A DNA stretch of 32,677 nucleotides from Coprobacillus sp. CAG:605 (GCA_000433255.1 HF998232.1:1-32677); one strand, 5' to 3'; counted from the stretch's first letter, positions 15,530 through 22,004 are shown. The notes: generated from the letters alone by a model not told the origin. Program-made: numbers and translations.

Positions 15530-16021
15530 ATGAAAAAAATAAATATCACAGTTAATTTAAAAAATAAACAAGACTTATACAATCCCTATAATAACTCTAT
15601 CTTAAATGATAACCTAAGTTCTTACTTACTAAACTCCTTACGAGGCCTTGGCCTTAAAGAAAAAGTCCAAATAACCATTATCCATACCGAAGATATCTCC
15701 CTAGAAGAACAAAAAAATATCGAAAACATCATTCATACTAATTTCTATCGCATTGATTTTGAAGATGCCATCCATACAAAAGCCTACCATATTCGTGCTA
15801 TTATCTTACTAATTGTTGGCATTATCTTACTTTGGATATCTTATTACTTAAATACTAATAATATCTATATTATTGAAGAATTAATACTTATACTAGGTTG
15901 GGTTGCTATCTGGGAAGTTGCTGACTATCTACTTTTTGAAGATACCAAAAATAGAATTAAAAGTAAAAGAATAGACGAATTAACTAAAGCTACTATTAAG
16001 TTTATCAAGGAGGATAACTAA
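15530..16021 (+). CDS. Hypothetical membrane protein, 163 aa
   Basis: Not recognised. A soluble N-terminal domain (residues 1-80, basic and beta/alpha-like, with LSSYLLNSLRGLGLKEKVQITII) is followed by two membrane segments (about 85-105 and 113-131) and a charged C-terminal helix. ATG 15530 has AGAGGT upstream. The stop overlaps the start of the next gene by one base, so the two are coupled and may form a complex. Confidence 0.75.
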   Translation: MKKINITVNLKNKQDLYNPYNNSILNDNLSSYLLNSLRGLGLKEKVQITIIHTEDISLEEQKNIENIIHTNFYRIDFEDAIHTKAYHIRAIILLIVGIILLWISYYLNTNNIYIIEELILILGWVAIWEVADYLLFEDTKNRIKSKRIDELTKATIKFIKEDN

Positions 16022-16344
16022 TGAAAAAATATCTTAGTGAATACATTAAATATATCGACGATATTATAAAAAATGGCCAAGTAACCAAAGAAATACTTGA
16101 TACCCATCTAATAAAAATAACTTTCTTTCAACACGAACGCCTAATTCACTTACTTGTAACATTATTCTACGCTCTGTTTACCTTAGCTTTCCTAGCCTTA
16201 GGCACTATCCATTACATTTTCTTCATTATTTTCTTAATTTTAATAATCTTCTTAATATTCTATATTTTTCATTACTTCTTCCTAGAAAACAGCGTTCAAT
16301 ATCTCTACAAACAATATGATATCTTAAAACACTCCCTAAAATAA
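16021..16344 (+). CDS. Hypothetical two-span membrane protein, 107 aa
   Basis: A short soluble N-terminus (about 40 residues, KYIDDIIKNG) precedes two long, very hydrophobic, Phe/Ile-rich segments (about 43-65 and 68-88) and a short charged tail. Start ATG 16021 overlaps the previous stop (TAATG) and has AAGGAGG upstream. Function unknown; probable partner of the preceding membrane protein. Confidence 0.72.
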   Translation: MKKYLSEYIKYIDDIIKNGQVTKEILDTHLIKITFFQHERLIHLLVTLFYALFTLAFLALGTIHYIFFIIFLILIIFLIFYIFHYFFLENSVQYLYKQYDILKHSLK

Positions 16345-16368
16345 TATAATGTCTTAGGACGTGGTTTT

Positions 16369-16698
16369 ATGAAACAATTTCCACCGAACATTAATCCTGA
16401 GTTATTTTCAACAATTGGCGCTATAACAGGCTTTATCTTAGAAAGTGATTTTGATGCCAACGAACTAAATTCTATTGGTAACTGGATAATCTTAGTAGGT
16501 CAATTCATGCTAACCACGGCCGCTCAACAACAGCTAATAAATGCTAGATATCAAAATAATACCGGTAGTAAAATCAAATCTGATGCCCATGACCATACCA
16601 AAAAAAACAGCGAATACGCGACTAAAGAAGACTTTGCCAAAATAATAACCTGGCTTCGCCAAGTAGAACAAGAACTTACTAAATATACCCAACAATAA
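16369..16698 (+). CDS. Hypothetical protein, 109 aa
   Basis: Not recognised. The first 60 residues (NPELFSTIGAITGFILES, then NWIILVGQFMLTTAAQQQL) are mildly hydrophobic and probably helical; the C-terminal half is polar and ends in a helix (ITWLRQVEQELTKYTQ). The Gly-rich GAITGFI segment could embed in the membrane. It starts 24 bp after the previous gene and may belong to the same transcript. Its ribosome binding site (AGGACGTGG) is imperfect. Confidence 0.7.
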   Translation: MKQFPPNINPELFSTIGAITGFILESDFDANELNSIGNWIILVGQFMLTTAAQQQLINARYQNNTGSKIKSDAHDHTKKNSEYATKEDFAKIITWLRQVEQELTKYTQQ

Positions 16699-16699
16699 A

Positions 16700-16728
16700 T
16701 TGTCTGAAACATAAAAATATGTTAAGAT
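16700..16728 (+). promoter_or_regulatory. Promoter of the signal-peptidase-like gene
   Basis: TTGTCT and TAAGAT separated by 17 bp, 24 bp before the ATG. Confidence 0.55.
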
Positions 16729-16752
16729 ATAAAAGAATAGAAAGAGGATATT

Positions 16753-17208
16753 ATGAAAATACTAAGAAACATTATTCGCATTTTTGCAGCCATACTACTT
16801 ATTGCTAACTTTATTCTTATTTTATCAACTAGATATGAAATCTTTAACGTAAGAACGATAAAAAATACTGGTGATTACATGAACCCTACAATTAAAGATA
16901 ATGATCTTGTCGTTTCTCTAAAAAAATCTTCTTATAAAAAAGGAGAAATTATCTTAGTTAAACAAACCGACGAATACTATATTTCAAGAATTACTAACAT
17001 TGATAATTACTCAGTAGATACTAAAGATGATAATCGTACTACAAAAAACTCCTTAAAAAACATCAATGATATCGAAGGAAAAGTCGTTTTAGTCATTAAC
17101 AAAGAAGTAATGATGCTATATATTATAACCATTGCTTTAGTATGTTTATTATTAGTTAGCGATATGTTCATAACTTTAAGTACATCAACAGAAACCAACC
17201 CACTTTAA
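16753..17208 (+). CDS. Signal peptidase I-like (S26/SipW fold) membrane protein, probably catalytically inactive
   Basis: 151 aa. A membrane anchor (residues 6-25) leads into a region that reads like an S26 peptidase: TGDYMNPTIKDNDLVV matches the family block SGSMEPTIxxGDLVV, KKGEIILVK matches the next strand, and YISRITN occupies the place of the VVHRI block; INDIEGKVV corresponds to the end of the fold. A second membrane helix (about 118-140) follows, as in SipW and ER-type peptidases. In this alignment the catalytic Ser is replaced by Tyr42 and the usual His of ER-type enzymes by Ser78, so hydrolysis is unlikely. AAAGAGGA precedes ATG 16753. The alignment is by eye; an unrelated beta-barrel membrane protein is the alternative. 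Confidence 0.65.
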   Translation: MKILRNIIRIFAAILLIANFILILSTRYEIFNVRTIKNTGDYMNPTIKDNDLVVSLKKSSYKKGEIILVKQTDEYYISRITNIDNYSVDTKDDNRTTKNSLKNINDIEGKVVLVINKEVMMLYIITIALVCLLLVSDMFITLSTSTETNPL

Positions 17209-17235
17209 AAGCCCGAATTACTTCGAGCCTTTTTT
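17207..17235. terminator. Probable terminator between convergent genes
   Basis: Imperfect hairpin AAAAGCCCGAA/TTCGAGCCTTTT around TTAC followed by Ts. It overlaps the last codons of the DUF308 gene. Confidence 0.6.
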
Positions 17236-17868
17236 CTTTTTCTTCTTCTTATCCTCAGTTTTATCTTCAATAACTACAGCATCAACTGCACCCTTAGGGT
17301 TCTTTTTATCATTCTTAGAAACCTTAATTGCTGTAACTTCCGTCATACTCTTACGATTAAAAATATAACCAAATATCTCTAAACCAGCATAAATCATTAA
17401 AATAATACCAATAGCTTGAAAAGCCAAGTTAGCTTCCAAAATAGTGTATAACCCACCACCTATTAACAAAATAGCGATACCCAACATTACATAAAATTTA
17501 CTAGTTTTCTTATCAACATACAAAGCATTAATTAAACGATTAATTCCACTAAATAGTATCCAACCACCAATAACTAATCTTACTAACCATTCAATAACTT
17601 CCGCTAAAAGAATAAATACTACCCCAATAACAATAGCCACAATTCCTAAAACCATCCCTGACGAAGTCGTATCACTATCTCTTTTAACATCCATATAATT
17701 TTTAATACAACTAATAGCGCCACTAATGATAATGACTCCCCCAAGTACCCTTGATACAATTACTACTACCGCATCAGGATTAGTATACATAATAGCGCCT
17801 AAAATTAAAAAAATAATCGAACTAACTAAGGACGCTATACTATTATAAGTTTTAACTTCAATTTTCAT
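17218..17868 (-). CDS. HdeD-like DUF308 membrane protein
   Basis: 216 aa with six closely packed hydrophobic segments and the DUF308 pattern of repeated LGxxxI...GGW/GVxxI blocks (SSIIFLILGAIMYTNP, RVLGGVIIISGAI, IGGWILFSGINRLINAL, LLIGGGLYTI, IYAGLEIFGY). HdeD of E. coli is linked to acid resistance; most Firmicute members are uncharacterised. The C-terminal 35 residues are Lys-rich and cytoplasmic (EDKTEDKKKKKKKG). The start is ATG 17868 with GAGGAAA. An upstream in-frame ATG at 17919 coincides with the -35 box and is not used. Confidence 0.85.
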   Translation of the reverse strand: MKIEVKTYNSIASLVSSIIFLILGAIMYTNPDAVVVIVSRVLGGVIIISGAISCIKNYMDVKRDSDTTSSGMVLGIVAIVIGVVFILLAEVIEWLVRLVIGGWILFSGINRLINALYVDKKTSKFYVMLGIAILLIGGGLYTILEANLAFQAIGIILMIYAGLEIFGYIFNRKSMTEVTAIKVSKNDKKNPKGAVDAVVIEDKTEDKKKKKKKGSK

Positions 17869-17889
17869 AATTTCCTCATTTCTAACAAA

Positions 17890-17919
17890 ATTATACAACA
17901 AAATACTATCTGTTTTCAA
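17890..17919 (-). promoter_or_regulatory. Promoter of the DUF308 gene
   Basis: On the minus strand, TTGAAA and TATAAT separated by 18 bp. It decides the start codon of the gene (17868). Confidence 0.7.
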
Positions 17920-17957
17920 CTAGTTATGATACAATAATAAAAGAAAGTAGGGATAAT

Positions 17958-18446
17958 ATGAATTCTAACAATAATTTACCTAAATTAAACAATGACACTA
18001 CTAGTGAAACTTCTATTTTTAAGAAAGTCACATCTCTAAATGATAAGAATGCTACTTCAAGTACTTTGAATTATAAAAAAGATGATACAAAGAACTTCGA
18101 TACCCAAGATAATGACACCCTAAAAACTGTAATTAAAGCTTCTATCGATTACATCAAAACTGCTAATAGTCAAAATATCTTTAAACTTCTAACTGAGCTA
18201 ATCTTTGTTCTTGTTTTCGTTATAATAGTAAAGTTTCCTTTTGACTTAATAATTGACCTTGGTCATAACATATTCACCGCACTAGGGATAGACTATACCA
18301 GTAACGCTCTTGCTTTTTGGAACATTTCTTTTAATGTTTTATACACCATAATTGGACTTTGCTTGTATGCCTATTTATATAAGGAAAGAGTATACAAAAA
18401 TGTTATCAAAAAAAATAATAATTCTAAGAAAGCCCCGACTAAATAA
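17958..18446 (+). CDS. Hypothetical membrane protein with long polar N-terminus, 162 aa
   Basis: Not recognised. The first 65 residues are Asn/Thr/Lys/Asp-rich and probably disordered in the cytoplasm. They are followed by an amphipathic helix and two or three membrane segments (about 76-98, 108-120 and 126-145), the first containing FVLVFVIIVKFPFDLIIDLGH. It ends in a basic tail. ATG 17958 follows AGTAGGGAT. Transcribed divergently from the DUF308 gene. Confidence 0.72.
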   Translation: MNSNNNLPKLNNDTTSETSIFKKVTSLNDKNATSSTLNYKKDDTKNFDTQDNDTLKTVIKASIDYIKTANSQNIFKLLTELIFVLVFVIIVKFPFDLIIDLGHNIFTALGIDYTSNALAFWNISFNVLYTIIGLCLYAYLYKERVYKNVIKKNNNSKKAPTK

Positions 18447-18455
18447 GGCTTTTTC
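18429..18455 (+). terminator. Intrinsic terminator
   Basis: AAAGCC/GGCTTT around a 12-nt loop, then Ts. It overlaps the stop codon of the 162-aa gene. Confidence 0.65.
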
Positions 18456-18499
18456 TTTTTCTAACTAAATAATTTCTTAAACAAAATGAAAACTTTCTC

Positions 18500-18528
18500 T
18501 TGTAATTTCCATTAAATTGTAGTAATAT
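18500..18528 (+). promoter_or_regulatory. Promoter of typA
   Basis: TTGTAA and TAATAT separated by 17 bp, 29 bp before the ATG. Confidence 0.55.
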
Positions 18529-18557
18529 CTACTAAGTATTAAACGGAGGTTGTTTAT

Positions 18558-20363
18558 ATGGATAAAATTATTAATATTGCAGTTGTTGCCCATGTTGATG
18601 CTGGAAAAAGTACTTTAGTAGATGCCTTATTAAATCAAAATGGTGTTTTTAGGGATAACGAAGTAGTTAATGCTCAAGTTATGGATAGTAACGACTTAGA
18701 AAGAGAAAGAGGTATTACTATCTATTCTAAAAACTGTGCGATTAGATATAAAGATTATAAGATTAATATTGTCGATACCCCAGGACATGCTGATTTTTCT
18801 AGTGAAGTAGAGCGTATTATGCGTACTGTTGATACAGTTATTTTAATTGTCGATGCTAAAGAAGGGCCAATGCCTCAAACTAGATTCGTTCTTAAAAAAG
18901 CTTTAGAACAAAACTTAAGACCAATTCTATTTATTAATAAGATAGATAAAAAAGATGCTCGTCCTGAAGAAGTAGTTAACATGACTTTTGACTTATTCAT
19001 GGAACTTAACGCTACTGACGAACAATTAGATTTCCCAATTGTTTATGGTGTTGCTAAAGAAGGTAAGGCTACTCTAGATTTAAATCACTTAGAAGATAAT
19101 ATTGACCCATTACTAGATACTGTTTTAAAACAAGTTGAACCATTTAAAGGTGATGTAAACGATAATCTACAAATGCAAATCTCTCAATTAGACTATGATT
19201 CTTTCATCGGACGTTTAGGAATTGGCCGTATTAATAAAGGTAAAATTAGAACTGGTGAAATGGTTACTTTATGCCGTAATACAGGCGCTGTAGAATCATT
19301 TAGAATTTCTAAGTTATTTGTTAATGAAGGTATTAAGAGAAAAGAAGTTCAAGAAGCTTATTATGGAGATATCGCTGTAGTAGCTGGTTGTAAAGACATT
19401 TCGATCGGTGATACATTATGTCCACAAGGCGTAACTGACCCTCTTCCTCCAATTATAATCGAAAGACCAACTCTTTCTATGAACTTTATGGTAAACTCTT
19501 CACCATTCGCTGGTCAAAGTGGTAAATTCTTAACTTCTCGTCATATTAAAGAAAGATTAGAAAAAGAATTAGAAACTAATGTTGGTTTAGAAGTAGAAGA
19601 ACTACCTGGCACTGATGGCTTTAAAGTATCTGGTCGTGGTGAACTACACTTATCAGTTCTTCTAGAAGAAATGCGTAGAGAAGGATACGAATTATGTGTA
19701 TCTAAACCAGAAGTTCTATATGAAGAAATTGACGGTAAAAAATGTGAACCATTTGAAAGAGTAATTGTTAATACGCCAAGTGATTATGCTTCAACAATAA
19801 TTGCGGACTTACAAGAAAGAAAAGCTACCTTAGAAATCATGACTAACGCTGAAGATAACTACACTCACTTAGAGTTTAGTGCTCCAACAAGAGGCTTAAT
19901 TGGTTATCGTAGTGCTTTCATTACTAATACTAAAGGTGAAGGAATTATGGTAAGATCATTTGACTCTTACAAACCATATGTTGGTGAAATTCATGGCCGT
20001 AAAAATGGTGTTCTAGTTTCTATGGAAACAGGAAAAACTCTTGGTTACTCACTATATAACTTACAAGACCGTGGTCAATTAATTGTTGGACCTGCTACTG
20101 ATGTTTATGTTGGTATGATAGTAGGTATTAACAATCGTGATAATGATTTAAATGTTAACCCATGTAAGAATAAAGAAATGTCTAATACCCGTAGTAAAGC
20201 TGCTGACGATGCTATCGCTTTAGTTACTCCTAAAACATTTAGTTTAGAAGAAGCTTTAGAGTTTATTGAAGATGACGAATACGTTGAAGTAACTCCAGCC
20301 GTAATTAGACTTCGTAAAAAAATTCTTGACCCTAATGAAAGATTTAGAGTTAACAGAAAATAA
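18558..20363 (+). CDS. typA: Translational GTPase TypA/BipA
   Basis: Ribosome-associated GTPase of the EF-G superfamily, involved in ribosome assembly and stress adaptation. The 601-aa protein has G1 AHVDAGKST (11-19), G2 ERERGITI, G3 DTPGHADF and G4 NKIDK. These are followed by the beta-barrel domain (GRLGIGRINKGKIRTG), two EF-G-like alpha-beta domains (GRGELHLSVLLEEMRREGYE; APTRGLIGYRSAFIT) and the TypA-specific C-terminal domain (YNLQDRGQLIVGPATDVYVGMIVG; KNKEMSNTRSKAADD). Length and ending match the family. A strong CGGAGGT site precedes ATG 18558. It is apparently monocistronic; the next 900 bp downstream hold only small-RNA and peptide elements. Confidence 0.97.
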   Translation: MDKIINIAVVAHVDAGKSTLVDALLNQNGVFRDNEVVNAQVMDSNDLERERGITIYSKNCAIRYKDYKINIVDTPGHADFSSEVERIMRTVDTVILIVDAKEGPMPQTRFVLKKALEQNLRPILFINKIDKKDARPEEVVNMTFDLFMELNATDEQLDFPIVYGVAKEGKATLDLNHLEDNIDPLLDTVLKQVEPFKGDVNDNLQMQISQLDYDSFIGRLGIGRINKGKIRTGEMVTLCRNTGAVESFRISKLFVNEGIKRKEVQEAYYGDIAVVAGCKDISIGDTLCPQGVTDPLPPIIIERPTLSMNFMVNSSPFAGQSGKFLTSRHIKERLEKELETNVGLEVEELPGTDGFKVSGRGELHLSVLLEEMRREGYELCVSKPEVLYEEIDGKKCEPFERVIVNTPSDYASTIIADLQERKATLEIMTNAEDNYTHLEFSAPTRGLIGYRSAFITNTKGEGIMVRSFDSYKPYVGEIHGRKNGVLVSMETGKTLGYSLYNLQDRGQLIVGPATDVYVGMIVGINNRDNDLNVNPCKNKEMSNTRSKAADDAIALVTPKTFSLEEALEFIEDDEYVEVTPAVIRLRKKILDPNERFRVNRK

Positions 20364-20410
20364 TATTATATTACAGGCATATATTTAAATAGTTTGCTTA
20401 AAATATAATT

Positions 20411-20482
20411 GGAACTATAAAAAACTAGTTGCAAAAACCAATAATTATGGTATACTACTAGTGAAAGAACTTTTATAGTTCC
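20411..20482 (+). repeat. Nested inverted repeats around the small-RNA promoter
   Basis: GGAACTATAAAA (20411-20422) and its exact complement TTTTATAGTTCC (20471-20482) bracket the promoter. Inside them ACTAGT occurs at 20424-20429 and 20457-20462, immediately flanking the -35 and -10. This could be an operator, or a folded structure in a transcript reading the other strand. Confidence 0.75.
20429..20456 (+). promoter_or_regulatory. Promoter of candidate antitoxin RNA 1
   Basis: TTGCAA and TATACT separated by 16 bp, not followed by a coding gene. The second RNA unit has the same arrangement (TTGCAA-17-TATGCT). Confidence 0.65.
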
Positions 20483-20583
20483 ATAAAAAAAGAGATACAT
20501 TTGACTTTGCGTGTTAGATGTTTCTCAGCCCATTTTTAAAACGGTCGAGACACCTATTCTTAGTTGAGTAGGTGTCTCTTTTT
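20462..20583 (+). ncRNA. Candidate small RNA 1 (putative type I antitoxin RNA)
   Basis: About 120 nt bounded by a promoter and a strong terminator, with no plausible reading frame. It starts with a small hairpin (GAACT/AGTTC), followed by TCCATAAAAAA, which is identical to the plus-strand sequence over the start codon of the first minus-strand peptide gene and so could pair with its mRNA. A central element GAGATACAT/ATGTTTCTC (20492-20526) comes next, then the terminator. A similar RNA unit lies at 21058-21177. The layout (small RNA converging on a hydrophobic-peptide mRNA) is that of par/Fst- and TxpA/RatA-type systems. The function is inferred, not shown. Confidence 0.6.
20547..20583 (+). 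terminator. Strong terminator of small RNA 1, facing the peptide genes
   Basis: 13-bp stem (GAGACACCTATTC/GAGTAGGTGTCTC, one G-T pair), loop TTAGTT, followed by five Ts. On the minus strand the same hairpin could end the convergent peptide mRNA, though the following sequence there is only moderately T-rich. Confidence 0.9.
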
Positions 20584-20598
20584 CTCTTAACGAGAAAT

Positions 20599-20673
20599 TT
20601 ATTTCCTTTTTGAGGAACCGGTAATTTTGTCTATTAAGACTAAAACTACAATGAGTACAATTAAGTACTCCAT
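20599..20673 (-). CDS. Hydrophobic 24-aa peptide, copy 1 (putative type I toxin)
   Basis: The peptide begins MEYLIVLIVVLVLID and ends with a Lys/Arg-rich tail (KITGSSKRK): one membrane span with a charged C-terminus, the standard form of small membrane-acting type I toxins (Fst, TxpA, Ibs families). It is not an obvious member of a named family. GAAAGGA lies 7 nt before ATG 20673. A second start (ATG 20689) in another frame, with its own GGGTGA site, overlaps the beginning. It differs from copy 2 by three substitutions in the peptide (Val10/Ile, Gly19/Asn, Lys24/Asn), so the coding frame is conserved. A regulatory leader peptide is the alternative. Confidence 0.62.
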   Translation of the reverse strand: MEYLIVLIVVLVLIDKITGSSKRK

Positions 20674-20734
20674 AAAAAATTCCTTTCATAGGACTTCACC
20701 CCTTTCCTTAAATATATTTCTCTTAAAGAGAAAT

Positions 20735-20809
20735 TTAGTTCCTTTTTGAGGAATTGGTAATTTTGTCTATTAAGACTAAAATTACAATGAGTACAATTAA
20801 GTACTCCAT
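20735..20809 (-). CDS. Hydrophobic 24-aa peptide, copy 2 (putative type I toxin)
   Basis: Tandem paralogue of copy 1, beginning MEYLIVLIVILVLID and ending NSSKRN. It is the promoter-proximal gene on the minus strand. GAAAGGA precedes ATG 20809, and the GAGGTGAAGTCCT block lies upstream. A probable promoter (20926-20953) and a leader of about 100 nt precede it, so both copies could be on one mRNA ending at the 20547-20578 hairpin. Membrane localisation is predicted from the 14-residue aliphatic stretch. Toxicity is inferred from the family-like form only. Confidence 0.6.
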   Translation of the reverse strand: MEYLIVLIVILVLIDKITNSSKRN

Positions 20810-20877
20810 TAAAAATTCCTTTCATAGGACTTCACCTCGCTTTCCATAAAAATATAAATTAAAAAAATATAAGTTTT

Positions 20878-20914
20878 GGACTGAGGTCAAAACACCTAAC
20901 TATCAAATGTATCT
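20878..20914 (-). repeat. Inverted copy of the small-RNA central element in the peptide mRNA leader
   Basis: On the minus strand this reads AGATACATTTGA, a variable middle, GTTAGGTGTTTT and CTCAGTCC. The plus-strand RNAs read AGATACATTTGA...GTTAGATGTTTCTCAGCCC and AGACACATTTGA...GTTAGATGTTTCTCAGTCC. The element therefore occurs three times, once in opposite orientation. Confidence 0.7.
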
Positions 20915-20925
20915 AGATATATATT

Positions 20926-20953
20926 ATCATATTAATTTGGATAAATCTAGCAA
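20926..20953 (-). promoter_or_regulatory. Probable promoter of the twin peptide genes
   Basis: On the minus strand, TTGCTA and TATGAT separated by 16 bp. Transcription would begin near 20919 and include the inverted element and both peptide genes. Confidence 0.5.
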
Positions 20954-21024
20954 AAAGTTTCTTTAATGAAAATTAAATGCTAAAATATATCATATAAATT
21001 ATATTTTTAAATAGCAAAAACATT

Positions 21025-21053
21025 TTGCAAAAAGTAAAATGCTGTGATATGCT
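21025..21053 (+). promoter_or_regulatory. Promoter of candidate small RNA 2
   Basis: TTGCAA and TATGCT separated by 17 bp, in the same place relative to the RNA as in unit 1. Confidence 0.6.
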
Positions 21054-21057
21054 TATA

Positions 21058-21177
21058 GTGGAATTGAAAATTCCGCAACAAAGAGACACATTTGATTTAG
21101 TATGTTAGATGTTTCTCAGTCCAGAATAATTTGAAATGAGACCCCTATTTATAGTTTAGTAGGTGTCTTTGTTTTTT
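21058..21177 (+). ncRNA. Candidate small RNA 2, degenerate solo copy
   Basis: About 120 nt, clearly homologous to small RNA 1. It has a 5' hairpin (GTGGAATT/AATTCCGC), the central element GAGACACAT...ATGTTTCTC (21083-21117), CAGTCC, and a terminator-like hairpin GACCCCTA/TAGGTGTC (21140-21167) with one mismatch in the stem, then TTTGTTTTTT. The similarity continues into TTCTCTTAACGA, the point where the peptide unit begins in locus 1, but no peptide gene follows. It looks like an orphan antitoxin or the relic of a second locus. Confidence 0.6.
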
Positions 21178-21260
21178 CTCTTAACGATAAAGCCATATGA
21201 TAGAATCTGCAAACCTATTTATATAGCTTTTTTAATTAATTATAAAAATAATTCGTCTTT

Positions 21261-21648
21261 TTAATTTTCATTATATTGCCAATGGGCATAATAAGTAGTA
21301 TCCTTTGTAACAACAGTATCTCCAGATATTTTATCTCCTTCAATAGGGTCAGTATACCATCCTAGAAAGGTATAGTTTTCTCTAGTTGGTGTAGGCAATG
21401 CCACATTCATCGTTATCCCAAGTTGCCACCGCACCATTATCACAAACAATCTTATCCACAATATATCCATCATTTTTACTGGGTATTTCATTTTGATACT
21501 CATCATCTATATAGCTAGCCATGTATTCACTACCATCTTCTAACAATTCTTTAGTATTAAAATTACTAGAGCTAACCATTGTTGCCAAAATTAAAATTAG
21601 CCCTAAAATAAAGAAAAATGAAATTAAATAAAAAAATTTTCTTCTCAT
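21261..21648 (-). pseudogene. Frameshifted membrane-anchored surface protein with InlB B-repeat (Flg_new-like) end
   Basis: Two overlapping minus-strand frames together give one sensible protein. The first (from ATG 21648) has a membrane anchor (MRRKFFYLISFFFILGLILI) and a short extracellular stretch ending CDNGAVATWDNDE, and then runs out of frame. The second supplies ALPTPTRENYTFLGWYTDP, GDTVVTKDTTYYAHWQ, a textbook InlB B-repeat/Flg_new unit, ending at 21261. The frame change lies near 21395-21415. Such repeats occur in secreted and cell-wall proteins of gut Firmicutes; this protein is also very short for its class. Either a real frameshift or a sequencing error is possible. Confidence 0.7.
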
Positions 21649-21782
21649 ATAATTAACAACTGCCTTTATAATATTTATATTTCAAAGTTAACTCTAAGAT
21701 AATTTGAAGCGCCTAAAAAGATGTACCCACACAATGTACCATTTAAAATATGAAAGTATTGATTTAAGATAAAGTGGTTTCT

Positions 21783-22004
21783 ATGAACATCGAAAGACTT
21801 AAAGAAATAAGAGAAGACAAAGACTATAAACAAAGCGATATCGCTAAAGTACTTAATACAACCCAACAACAATATTCAAAATATGAATTTGCTCTTCAAG
21901 TAATACCAATTGGAATGTTAGTTAAACTAGCCAAGTTTTACAATATCAGTGTTGACTATCTAATTGGCTTAACCAACGAAAGAAAGCCTTATCCTAAAGC
22001 ATAA
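21783..22004 (+). CDS. XRE-family HTH transcriptional regulator, 73 aa
   Basis: A single Cro/C1-type helix-turn-helix: LKEIREDKDYKQSDIAKVLNTTQQQYSKYE (residues 5-34), then LVKLAKFYNISVDYLIGLT, the usual end of minimal XRE regulators. The start is ATG 21783 after AAAGTGG. Upstream, TGTACC occurs twice, 13 bp apart (21722 and 21735), and could be a binding site (weak). Two genes of unknown function follow on the same strand and may be its targets or partners. Confidence 0.88.
   Translation: MNIERLKEIREDKDYKQSDIAKVLNTTQQQYSKYEFALQVIPIGMLVKLAKFYNISVDYLIGLTNERKPYPKA

Larger units (their letters stand above)
20583..20836. repeat. Tandem duplication carrying the two peptide genes
   Basis: Two units of about 118 bp (20583-20700 and 20719-20836), offset by 136 bp and about 90% identical by eye. 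Each holds one peptide gene, its ribosome binding site and the upstream GGTGAAGTCCT block. Confidence 0.9.

Noticed and set aside
20364..21250. CRISPR array or transposon ends in the repeat-rich intergenic region
   Set aside because: Repeats are two-copy, differ in spacing and carry promoters, terminators and peptide genes; no regular spacers, no transposase and no target-site duplication.
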